Shown here piece by piece: positions 8,701 to 16,684 of a stretch of DNA of 64,000 nt. A program made the position numbers and the translations under genes. The notes under the pieces are model-generated. The model searched no databases. It had not been told where the DNA came from and was given only the letters and a program-made list of their open reading frames with translations. Source of the DNA: JBDTSW01 sp963797835 (lineage in GTDB: Bacteria > Actinomycetota > Thermoleophilia > Solirubrobacterales > 70-9); NCBI GenBank assembly GCA_963797835.1, contig CAWCRN010000019.1, positions 124,001 through 188,000 on the forward strand, in the 5' to 3' direction. Position 1 is the stretch's first letter, and every line of letters starts with the position of its first letter.

Positions 8701-10807
8701 CAGGCGCTGCTGCTCGCCAACACGGGCGTCGCTCTGGACGACTCGGTCGCGACCCGCTCCAACCTCCTCGCGACGCTACTGCGCAGCCCCGCGGCGCTCG
8801 GGGTGCTGAACGGCGACGGCGATCCACTCACCGCTCTTGCGCTCACCCCCGACGGAGGCACCATCGCGTTCGGCGACCACGAGGGCACCGTCTCCGTCTT
8901 CGACACCCAGACGCGGAAGCGAATCGGCGACCTCGAGGCGCCCGGTGCGGTCTGGGCCCTCGCCTTCGACCCCCGGGGCGACTCGCTCGCGATTCCCGCG
9001 CAGCGGCTCGAGCCCCCCCGAAGGGGGTACCTGCAGATCGTCGACCCAAGCACTCTGCGAGTGCGCACCTCCATCTCTCTCGGCCCCTATCCCGCCGACC
9101 CCGACTTGGGGTACTACCCCACCGCCGTTTACGCCCCGGACGGGCGAAGCCTGGTGGTGAGCTATTCCACCGGCGACATCGACCCCTCGGCGCCCGTGTT
9201 CCTGCGGCGTTTCGACGCCCGCAGCGGCACGCCGATGGGACCGGCCGTCCGCGTCGCCCCCAGGTCGACCAAGATCGGGCTGATCTCGACCGCGGACGGG
9301 CGACTGCTCGTCTCGACCGAGGAGGCAACCTACGCGATCGACGCGGCCACGCTCCGCGTCGTGCGCCGCTATCCGGTGGGCGCTTCGAGCACTGGCATCA
9401 GCCCCGACGGGCGCACGCTCGCGGTCGAGAGAGGGGCGGGGGGCCTTCGCCTGCTCGAGCTCGCCTCCGGGCGGGTGCGGACGCTCGCCGGGCCCGACAT
9501 CGGGGACGTCGGGATCGGGGCCTTCAGCCCAGACGGGCGAACCCTGTCGACCTGGGAGGACGACGGGCACGTGATCCTGTGGGACGTGGAGAGGGGAGTC
9601 GTGACCGAGACCCTCGAGGGCCACTGTGGCCGGGGGCGCCACGTCTTCAGTCCCGACGGGCGCACCCTCTACACGGCCGGCGGGGACAGCGCGAGCATCT
9701 GGGACGTGCGCGGCGACCGCCGGCTCGTACGGCCGTTCCGCACCAACACCGACACCTACCCAAACCAGCCCTGGCCGCCCAGCCTTCGCCATCAGTCCCG
9801 ACGGGCGTACCCTCGCGGTCTCGAGGTTCGACGGCCGGGTGGACCTGATCGACGCCGAGACGCTGCGCCGGACCGGCGGCTTCGAGGCTTTCGCAGGCAG
9901 GTCGGCGCTCGCGATCGAGTACTCGCCCGACGGGCGCCGGCTGGCGGTGGCCGGAGGCAGGTGGCGGCGTCGGCCTCTGGGATGCCGGGTCCGGGAAGCG
10001 AGTCGGCCCGCTCCTCACCACCCCCCGCGGCCCTGCGCGCGAGAACCCGCGCAACGTCCACGCGCTAGCCTTCGGCCCGGAAGGCCTGCTCGCCGCGGCG
10101 AGCACCGGAGGGCCGAAGGCGCACACCACGACGCCCGGCGCCGTGCGGATCTGGGACCTCGACGGGCGGGAGCCGATCCGCCGGCCGCTGCGCCTGCCGC
10201 ACAGCGTGCTCGGGCTGGCCTTCAGCCCCGACGGCTCGCAGCTCGCGATCCCGTTCGGGTACGGCAACGAGGAGGGGCGCGACGGCGTCGAGGTTCGCGA
10301 TATGCCCAGCGGCGGGCGGCTCGCCAGGCTGCCCTCCGACGACGAGGTCGGCTCGGTCGCCTTCTCCCCCGACGGCCGGCTGCTCGCAGGTGGCCAGCTC
10401 GACGGTGACGTCGTCGTCTGGGCGGCAGACGGCTGGCGTCAGGTCGGGCAGCCGCTGGCCCTAGGAAGGGGGCAGGCTCTGGGGCTGGCCTTCTCCCCTG
10501 ACGGCCGCACGCTGGCCAGCTCCCACGACGACGGCACGGTCGTGCTCTGGGACGTCGGCTCGCAGCAGCCGATCGGCTCGCCGCTGCCGGTGCCGTTGCG
10601 TCGGACTTCATGGTGACGGCCCGCTTCACGCCCGACGGCGATCGCCTGTTCGCCGTCTCCGACGCCGGGCAGGCGATCAGCTGGGAGGTCGAGCCCGAGG
10701 CCTGGGTGCAACACGCGTGCGCCGTCGCCGGCGGCGACCTCACGCTCGAGCAGTGGGCGGAGGTCGTCCCCGAGCAGGAGTACATCTCGGTCTGCCCCTC
10801 GGGCTAG
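5725..10807 (+). CDS. SARP-type regulator with two ATPase domains and WD40 repeats (three frameshifts)
   Basis: Large signal-responsive transcription regulator, about 1690 residues once reading shifts near 9775, 9960 and 10600 are bridged. Order: OmpR-like winged helix (residues ~5-85), bacterial transcriptional activator domain (~95-240), an AAA-type ATPase with P-loop GRAGIGKT (~298), a second STAND ATPase starting CPFRGLAPF with P-loop GPSGSGKS (~552) and LLLAVDQFEELF, one membrane-spanning helix (~943-965, GVGVLLALAVVAGAIAL), then WD40-like repeats marked by repeated SPDGRTLA and WDV. The helix would place the propeller outside the cytoplasm or against the membrane. SARPs activate clustered genes by binding direct repeats; such repeats lie just downstream. 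A GTG at 5710 is an alternative start. Confidence 0.88.
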
Positions 10808-10828
10808 CTGACCCGACCGCGGCCCCGC

Positions 10829-10969
10829 GTATACCGGCAGTCGACCCGGCGTATACCGCGCTGCAGGAGCCTGTGTCCGTACATGCCCACGGATTCCTCG
10901 ACCTCCCAAGCTCGCGCTCGGCCGCGGCGCGTAGACCGCGCCTGTAGGCGTGTGTACCGAGTGTGTACC
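10829..10969 (+). promoter_or_regulatory. five GTRKACC heptamers, candidate SARP operator
   Basis: GTATACC at 10829 and 10851, GTAGACC at 10931, GTGTACC at 10952 and 10963, all on the same strand. Start-to-start distances are 22, 80, 21 and 11 bases, so neighbouring units sit about one or two helical turns apart. SARP proteins are known to bind heptameric direct repeats at 11- or 22-base spacing. The array lies between the SARP gene and the haloperoxidase gene, upstream of the latter. Confidence 0.5.
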
Positions 10970-10975
10970 GCCGTG

Positions 10976-10997
10976 TTTGACGCTTCAGGCCGTCAAA
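10976..10997 (+). promoter_or_regulatory. inverted repeat with TTGACG box upstream of the haloperoxidase gene
   Basis: TTTGACG, an 8-base loop and CGTCAAA form a perfect 7-bp inverted repeat. It contains TTGACG, a possible -35 box, and starts 6 bases after the last heptamer. CGTGTTTGACGCTT (10972-10985) matches 5634-5647 before the SARP gene in 13 of 14 bases. Confidence 0.4.
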
Positions 10998-11062
10998 CCG
11001 GCACCGGCGCCTGCCCCATCGGGAGACCAGGTCCGAGGCCACGACCACAAAGGAGGCCCAAG

Positions 11063-12429
11063 ATGAGGGCTCACATCGTCACCAGCATGACCAGGCCGCG
11101 ACGATACGCGTGGTGTCGCGCGCCGTTATTGATCGTCCTCGGTATTTGTGCGCTCGCGATCCCCGCGAGCGCGAGCGCGAGCGCCGACACGCTCCGAGAC
11201 TGGAATCGCCACGCACTCGAGGCGCTCGGCAACCCGACCAACCCGCCCGTGCCCGGGCCCGTGCCCGGCGCCGCCCAGAGCCCGACCGTCACCTCAATAC
11301 ACATGGCGATGGTGCAGGGGGCGGTCTACGACGCCGTCAACTCGATCGACCGGCGGTCATCAGGCGTATCTCGCCGGACTCCCACCCGCGTCGCCGTCAG
11401 CATCGCGAAAGGCCGCGGTCGCCACCGCCGCCCACCACGTGCTCGTCGGCCTCGGTGGCGGGCTCGTGCCGGCGTTGCCTCAGGTGGTCCGCGATCGACT
11501 CGACGCCCTCTACGCCGAGACGCTCGCAGCCATTCCCAACAACGGCACGAGCAAGGAGGATGGGATTGCGGCCGGGGCCGCCGCGGCCGCGGCAATGCTT
11601 GCGGCGAGAGCGAACGACGGCAGATACGAGCCGTTCTCGTTCCCCGTCGGCGGCGACGCCGGCGAGTGGCGTCCGGCCCTGCCGGCGTTCGTCAACGACC
11701 CGTTCGCATGGGTGGCCAACGTCGAGCCGTTCGTCCTCCAGAGCTCTTCGCAGTTCCGGACGAAGGGCCCGCGCGCGCTCACGAGCGGCGCCTACACGAA
11801 GGAATACAACGAGGTGAAGGAGCTCGGGGGCCCGACGTTGGGCAGTCCCCGTTCCGCGGAGCAAGAGGCCGTGGCCCAGTTCTACACCGTCAATGTCATC
11901 GAGCTGCTCAACCGCACGTTCCGCACGATCTCCGAAGCCGAAGGGCTCAGCCTCGCCGAGGAAGCCCGACTCTTTGGGATGCTGAACCTGGCCGGGGCAG
12001 ACAGCGTGATCGGCTGTTGGGATGAGAAGGAGTTCTGGAGCTTCTGGCGCCCGATCACCGCGATCCAGGAGGGGGACAACGACACCAACCCCGACACCGT
12101 CGGGCGGTCCAGATTGGACGCCACTCATCGCGACTCCCCCGTATCCCGAGCACACGTCCGGCTACAACTGCGCCAGCGGCGCGTTCATGCAGACCGCCAA
12201 GGCGTTCTTCGGCCGGAACACGATGGAGTTCAGCGTCGTCAAATTCCCGGGCAACGTGACGCCCAACCCGACGCGCGACTACGGGCAGTTCAAGGCCGTG
12301 GTCAAAGACACCATCGACGCACGCGTGTACCAGGGCATCCACTTCCGGACGGCGGATGTTCAGGGTGCCGCGCTCGGCAAGGATGTTGCCCACTGGCTCG
12401 ACAAGCACTACTTCCAGCCGGTGAAGTAA
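11063..12429 (+). CDS. secreted vanadium-dependent haloperoxidase-like protein (two frameshifts)
   Basis: PAP2/vanadium-haloperoxidase superfamily, about 455 residues. AGGAGG precedes ATG 11063 by 7 bases. A signal peptide covers residues 1 to about 42 (LLIVLGICALAIPASA). The N-terminal VYDAVNSIDGG-like segment, WDEKEFWSFWRPITAI and the PAP2 motifs PPYPEHTSGYN and RVYQGIHFRTAD identify the family. In characterised members the second motif has SGH, where His is the acid-base residue; here it reads SGY, a one-base difference, so activity is uncertain. Frame shifts near 11350 (an extra C) and 12110. It is the only complete structural gene beside the SARP gene in the repeat-bounded segment. Confidence 0.85.
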
Positions 12430-12436
12430 CCCGATA

Positions 12437-12479
12437 CATCCCGGATGGGCCGCCCGCCAAGTGCGGCCCATCCGGGATG
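12437..12479 (+). terminator. strong hairpin after the haloperoxidase gene
   Basis: A perfect 17-bp stem (left arm 12437-12453, right arm 12463-12479) with a 9-base loop starts 7 bases after the stop codon. No T-tract follows. Confidence 0.65.
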
Positions 12480-13140
12480 CCGGTCGTGAGGGCGCTAACG
12501 GAACGCGTTCCGGCCCGTGACGCCCCGATCGGGCGCCAACCTCGACGGCACCGGCGTGGCCCGGAGGTCATCAGCACGAGGGGGGTACCCCGTGGGGGAT
12601 CGCGGTCGATCGGGGTCGCGGCTGAAGCCCGGGTTCTCGAGCCAGTTCGGCTTCGGCAAGGTGGCGATGGCGGGGTGAGCGTCAGGGCTAGGGTCACCCC
12701 CCGAAAGGCGCTACCCCAATACGTCGCACACCGAAAGCAAGCGGATCCAGCCGGTCAAGCGGCCGCGTAGGACTTGCCGCGTCGATGAACGGGCGGGACC
12801 GCGGACTGCTGCTGTTCATGCACGCGGAAGCCCTCGAAGAGCTGCCAAGTTCCAAAGTCCAAAGCCGACAGAAACGCGCAACTCATCCCGGCCGGCTGGT
12901 CGTGTCCCGATCATCGGGTCGTCGCGAGGAAGGACGGAAACCGCCCGGTCTGTGGCCTCGGGGAGCTTGTCATGGAGATGAAGCACTCCGAGCCAGGCCG
13001 GGAGAAGCCCCGACCCAAAGGGCTATCCCGTTCCGACGGTCAGGGGGCTTGGATACGGACGCAGCTTCCCGGCGACCGTCCTGAGATGGCCAGCCAGACG
13101 CCTCAGACGGCAAGGCGTGAGGGAAGCCCGCAGCCCATAG
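12480..13140. other. 660 bases without a convincing gene
   Basis: Open frames exist but are Arg/Pro/Ser-rich and match nothing I recognise. The stretch holds a 14-bp palindrome, CGGAACGCGTTCCG at 12499-12512, that could be an operator. Base composition is slightly less GC-rich than the surroundings. It may be the end of a mobile segment, since a tRNA 3' half follows directly. Confidence 0.5.
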
Positions 13141-13187
13141 CCGGGCTCATAACCCGGAGGTCGCGGGTTCAAATCCCGCCCCCGCTA
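13141..13187 (+). pseudogene. 3' half of a tRNA-Met (CAT) gene, possible attachment-site remnant
   Basis: Anticodon arm CCGGG-CTCATAA-CCCGG (13141-13157, anticodon CAT 13148-13150), variable loop AGGTC, T arm GCGGG-TTCAAAT-CCCGC and acceptor strand CCCCGCT plus discriminator A are all intact. The 5' acceptor strand (a GCGGGG is needed) and the D arm are absent upstream. tRNA 3' halves starting at the anticodon loop are typical scars of tyrosine-recombinase integration. A terminator hairpin follows, as after a real tRNA gene. Confidence 0.7.
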
Positions 13188-13192
13188 CTCAC

Positions 13193-13218
13193 GAAAGGCC
13201 CGCTCAGGCGGGTCTTTC
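13193..13218 (+). terminator. hairpin after the tRNA half
   Basis: GAAAGGCCCGC, loop TCAG, GCGGGTCTTTC: 11 bp with one G-U pair, with a T-run inside the right arm. Confidence 0.6.
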
Positions 13219-13533
13219 GGCTGTTCGGGGGCGCCATCAGGGATGCCTGCGGGCATCAAACGGGCATCATCCGTGCCTTCAGATACCGAGGCCAAGGGCG
13301 ACGGAGTTGCAGGCACCGAAGCAGCGCCCGGCTCCGACTCGCTACGTGGCGATCTCTTCATCGTCGATAACAGCGAGTCAGGCAGCCCTTGGCGGTCAGG
13401 TCGCCCGTCGCCGCGAGGGCGCTCGCGACGGTCGTCGCGGCCGCAATCGCGGCACCGAGGCATGCCCGCAGTGCCATCTGGCGCGTCCCTGCCACTGTTC
13501 AGACCTACCCGGTCGGCGCGCACGGCGCAACAT
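13219..13533. other. 315 bases without a recognised gene
   Basis: Between the tRNA half and the right repeat copy. A minus-strand frame of about 110 residues exists but has low-complexity composition and no recognised motif. I see no promoter, repeat or RNA gene here. Confidence 0.4.
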
Positions 13534-13715
13534 TCACGCCACCAGCCGCACCTCGAGCTGGGGCACCACCTCCCCCGCTCCGCCCGTGAGCGCCAGGATG
13601 CGGGCCACGTAGGCCTGTGTCTCCGGGTACGGCGGCACGCAGCCGCACGCCTCGACCGGGGCGGGGCCGGCGTTGTACGCGGCGAGGGCGAGGGCGGTGT
13701 CGCCGAACTGGGCGA
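13534..13715. repeat. 182-bp direct repeat, right copy
   Basis: Forms the 3' end of the intact peptidase/transglycosylase gene on the minus strand; identical to 5410-5591. Confidence 0.97.
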
Positions 13716-14940
13716 GGAGGTCGGACATCAGGTGTGCCTGGGCGTCGATCGCGGCGCCGGGGTCGAACGGGTCGCGCAGGCCGTAGGCCGCGGCGGTGCC
13801 GGGCATGAACTGGGCGATACCGCGAGCGCCCGCCGGCGAGACGGCCGTGGGGTCGAAGCCGGACTCGGCCATGAGCTGAGCCCCCAGCAGGGCGGCCGAG
13901 ACGCCCCAGCGGGCCGAGGCAGCCACGATCGGGTGGCGGTACCTGGCCGGGACGAAGTCCGGGACCGCGCGAGGCGCCGAGCCGTCGCCACCGCGCCCGC
14001 CGGCGAACGCCGAGCTGGAGGCCGCCGAGCAGGGCGCCGGGCCCCTGTCGAAGCCGAAGTGCCACGGCTCCCAGGAGTACCGCTTGAGGAAGCCGAAGCG
14101 CGGGGCGTTGGCGGCGAGCCAGCCGTAGGCGGCCGCCGGAGCGAGGTCGAGCTCGGTCCCGCAGCGGTGCAGCGACGTGCCGGGCGGAGCCACCCATCGG
14201 GGGTCAGGGTTCGCCGCGAACAGGCGTGCCTGGTCGGCGTCCGAGCGGTAGGCGGAGCTGATGATGAGCGAGATGCCGTCGCGAGCCGCGGCAGCCCCGA
14301 GCCGGTCGAACGCCTCTGCCACGTCGGGGCGCATCGGCTTGCCCTGGCGCTCGGCGAGCGGGCCCGAGTAGTCGCCGGTGGCCGTGGTCGCCGGCACCGG
14401 GTCCTGCTGCGGCGGGGATGCCTGGGCGATAGCCCAGCGGTCGGGCTCGGCGTCGATCTCGACCCGGGCCCGGACCGGGAGGGCCGACCCGGCGTCCGGG
14501 AAGGCGACCTCCACCGTGGAGCGTGCAACTCCGTTTCGGTCGGCGGCCTCCTGCGCCGCCGCCCGCGCACGCGCCAGGTACTCCCCGCGCCCGATGTGCG
14601 CCGGGTTGACCGAGCCGTCGGGGAGCCGCGCCGGCGCAAGCAGCCGGGGGGTGTCGTCGCGCATCGACCGGGCCGCGGAGAGGGCCAGCAGGTCGGCGGC
14701 CCGCTGGTCGCGGGCGGTGACATTCACCGCCCCGCTGAGGGCGGTGAGGGCGAGGGCGACGACCAGGACGACGAGGCACAGGCCGGCGACCAGCGGCAGC
14801 GCCTGACCGCGCTCGGAGGCGGCGACGGGTGGAACGAGTGCTCGCGCGACGCGGGCGGCGCGTGGCCCGGCGGGCCCGCCCGGCTCCAGCCCGGCCAGCG
14901 CCCGGCGGGCTCCGACCAGCCCCAGCGGGCGGGTGGCCAC
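13534..14940 (-). CDS. membrane-anchored M15 peptidase-lytic transglycosylase fusion
   Basis: Cell-wall enzyme with two hydrolytic domains. A TadG-like N-terminal helix (ERGQALPLVAGLCLVVLVV) anchors it. A VanY-type D,D/L,D-carboxypeptidase domain follows, with SAYRSDADQARL, H-x6-D in HRCGTELD and EPWHFGF as zinc-site signatures. A C-terminal SLT goose-lysozyme-like domain shows ESGFDP, GIAQFMPGTA and LAAYNAGP. The GTG at 14940 is the nearest in-frame start; the frame is also continuous with the upstream hypothetical gene, so the true start is unsettled. It probably opens peptidoglycan for the pilin-like proteins encoded upstream. Confidence 0.85.
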   Translation of the reverse strand: MATRPLGLVGARRALAGLEPGGPAGPRAARVARALVPPVAASERGQALPLVAGLCLVVLVVALALTALSGAVNVTARDQRAADLLALSAARSMRDDTPRLLAPARLPDGSVNPAHIGRGEYLARARAAAQEAADRNGVARSTVEVAFPDAGSALPVRARVEIDAEPDRWAIAQASPPQQDPVPATTATGDYSGPLAERQGKPMRPDVAEAFDRLGAAAARDGISLIISSAYRSDADQARLFAANPDPRWVAPPGTSLHRCGTELDLAPAAAYGWLAANAPRFGFLKRYSWEPWHFGFDRGPAPCSAASSSAFAGGRGGDGSAPRAVPDFVPARYRHPIVAASARWGVSAALLGAQLMAESGFDPTAVSPAGARGIAQFMPGTAAAYGLRDPFDPGAAIDAQAHLMSDLLAQFGDTALALAAYNAGPAPVEACGCVPPYPETQAYVARILALTGGAGEVVPQLEVRLVA

Positions 14941-15404
14941 GCGGAGCGGCAGCCGCCGGTCGCGGAGCTCGCGCGGCGAGCAGGGCCAGGAGGTCACGGT
15001 GGGGGGCGACGTCGGCCCTGACAAGCGCTGCCGCGGGCGCCAGCTCGGGGTCGTCGAGCGCCTGGCGCCACTCCATGGGTTCGAGGTGCGCGACGGCGAG
15101 CCCACCGGAGGCGGCGATGACCGCGGCGAGCTGGGCCCGCCACGCCTCGCCCGCCTCCAGCCCGACCCAGCAGATGCGCCCGCGCGCGGCGGGCGCGCAG
15201 CTCGCCGATCGCTGCCACCCGCTCCTCGAGCGCCCGCGCCGCTGCGGACGAAAGCAACGTCGGGCGTCGGCGGACCGACCCGCCCACCTCGACGAACGGC
15301 ACGCCGGGCCCTCCCGTCCGCTCGCCTCGCGACGCGATCGAGACGGCCAGCGCCGCAGCCGTGGCTACCCCGTCGCCGGGCGAGCCGAGCTCGGTCGCGA
15401 TCAC
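14938..15404 (-). CDS. hypothetical protein of the TadE cluster (frameshifted)
   Basis: GTG 15404 shares a base with the TAG of the preceding TadE gene (TAGTG). The product starts VIATELGSPGDG and later reads ICWVGLEAGEAW and DDPELAPAAALVRAD. It needs one-base corrections near 15185 and 14985. The 3' end is unclear because the frame runs on into the peptidase gene. The start is reminiscent of CpaE-like proteins but there is no P-loop; I cannot name a family. Confidence 0.5.
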
Positions 15405-15776
15405 TAGCCGGGCTTCACCCACGCGTCCTCCTCGACCTCGAGGCCCGACGCCAGCGGGCCCGAGCAGCGCCGGTGGCCGCACCGTGACGACCACACGCCC
15501 AGCGCTGACATCGGCCTCCACGCGGCCGTCCGCCCACCCCGGAAGCGCCCGCCGAATCGCCGGGCCCGGCGGCTCGCCGGCGGCGAGCGCCAGCGCCCCG
15601 GCCTCGACGGCCCCGTCGGCGAGGGTTGCCGTGTAGCCGACGGCGAGGAGCTGGAGCGCGATCAGCCCGGCGAGGATCAGCGCCGGAATGCCCGCCACCA
15701 CCTCGACCGAGGCCTGACCGCCCTCGCAGACGGGCCGGCGCCGGCCTGCTGCCCGCTCGTGCGGGCGCTCAGCCAT
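15404..15776 (-). CDS. TadE-like pilin protein 2 (one frameshift)
   Basis: Pseudopilin of the Flp/Tad type: short basic N-terminus, then GGQASVEVVAGIPALILAGL, the TadE signature leading into one membrane helix. If one C is dropped from CCC near 15445 the frame ends in DAWVKPG and TAG at 15404-15406; uncorrected it reads through. The ATG overlaps the end of the other TadE gene by 8 bases. Confidence 0.75.
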
Positions 15777-16110
15777 CTCCGCCTCCGGGCGCCAACGCCG
15801 CGCGGGCGCTGACCGGGATCGAGTCGACGCCCGGGATCAGCGACGGCACGCGGAGCCGCACCTCGAGCGGGTCGCCGCGCGCCGTGAGGCCGCGCCGGAG
15901 CGGCTCGGGAACGGCGCTGCGAGCGGCGGCAGCCGCGCCGCCGCCGACGTGGTCGGCCCGCGCGCCCGCCCGCGCCGCGTTCGCGCTCGTCCACAGGCCG
16001 AAGCCGACCACGGCGAGCTGGACCGCCAGGGCGGCCAGGAGAACCAGGAACGGCAGCACGGCGACCAGCTCCACGGACGCCTGGCCCTCGTCTCGCCGCC
16101 ACTCGAACAC
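15769..16110 (-). CDS. TadE-like pilin protein 1
   Basis: 113 residues from GTG 16110. DEGQASVELVAVLPFLVLL is the TadE motif with its single membrane helix, followed by an Ala-rich segment (SANAARAGARA). TadE proteins are minor pseudopilins of Flp/Tad pili. The Tad motor genes (tadA, tadB, tadC) and a flp pilin are not in the window. First gene of a tightly overlapping four-gene unit. Confidence 0.8.
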   Translation of the reverse strand: MFEWRRDEGQASVELVAVLPFLVLLAALAVQLAVVGFGLWTSANAARAGARADHVGGGAAAAARSAVPEPLRRGLTARGDPLEVRLRVPSLIPGVDSIPVSARAALAPGGGDG

Positions 16111-16216
16111 AAGCCGAGCCTGCCGCGCACCGGCGCATGCGTGACACGCACTTCGTGCCGATTGTGCGGCGGGCCACGAACGATTCCCGACCGCCGCGGC
16201 TCCGCGGAGCCGCGCC

Positions 16217-16567
16217 CTAGTAGGTCTGGGACTCGACCCAGAGGCGCCAGATCGCGACGACCGCGGCCGCCATCAGACCGATCCAGACGAGGGCCCCAAG
16301 GCCGGTCTCGAGCAGCTCGTCGGCGCCGGCGATCATCAGCACGATGAGGCCGATCGCCCCGACGAGCAGCCCGCGCTGGCCATCGGTCAGCGACAGGATC
16401 GTGAGCTTCTGGGAGCGGTAGATCTGGTAGGCGGCCAGCCCGATCACGACGAGGAACGCGATCGAGATCGTCGTCAGGATCGCCTCGGCCGCGTTCCCGC
16501 CGCCGGGCACGGCGGCGACGACGAGGGCCAGGGCGGCGATGATGGCGATGTTCCGGACGTGCCTCAT
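16217..16567 (-). CDS. small integral membrane protein
   Basis: 116 residues from ATG 16567, with four predicted membrane helices (for example IAIIAALALVVAAVPGGG, ISIAFLVVIGLAAY, LLVGAIGLIVLMIAG, ALVWIGLMAAAVVAIW). No family recognised. It sits between the phosphate-uptake genes and the TadE cluster, all on the minus strand, and lacks an obvious ribosome binding site. Confidence 0.65.
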   Translation of the reverse strand: MRHVRNIAIIAALALVVAAVPGGGNAAEAILTTISIAFLVVIGLAAYQIYRSQKLTILSLTDGQRGLLVGAIGLIVLMIAGADELLETGLGALVWIGLMAAAVVAIWRLWVESQTY

Positions 16568-16684
16568 TTCGCGGTCATGACGATTATCCCCACAGCGTGA
16601 TCCCAAAGCCGGGACGAGCGCGCGCCGCGACGGTCTTGGCCAGCGTCCCCGGTGTCGATGAATCCCTCGAGCATCGGCGTGACC

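Noticed and set aside
12785..13084. Plus-strand frame of about 100 residues
   Set aside because: No ribosome binding site, Arg/Pro/Ser-rich, no motif.
12480..13187. Group I or group II intron splitting the tRNA-Met, or a tmRNA
   Set aside because: I found no 5' tRNA half, no recognisable P7/R-S elements, no domain V, and no AGCTCCA-type tmRNA end. A covariance search would decide.
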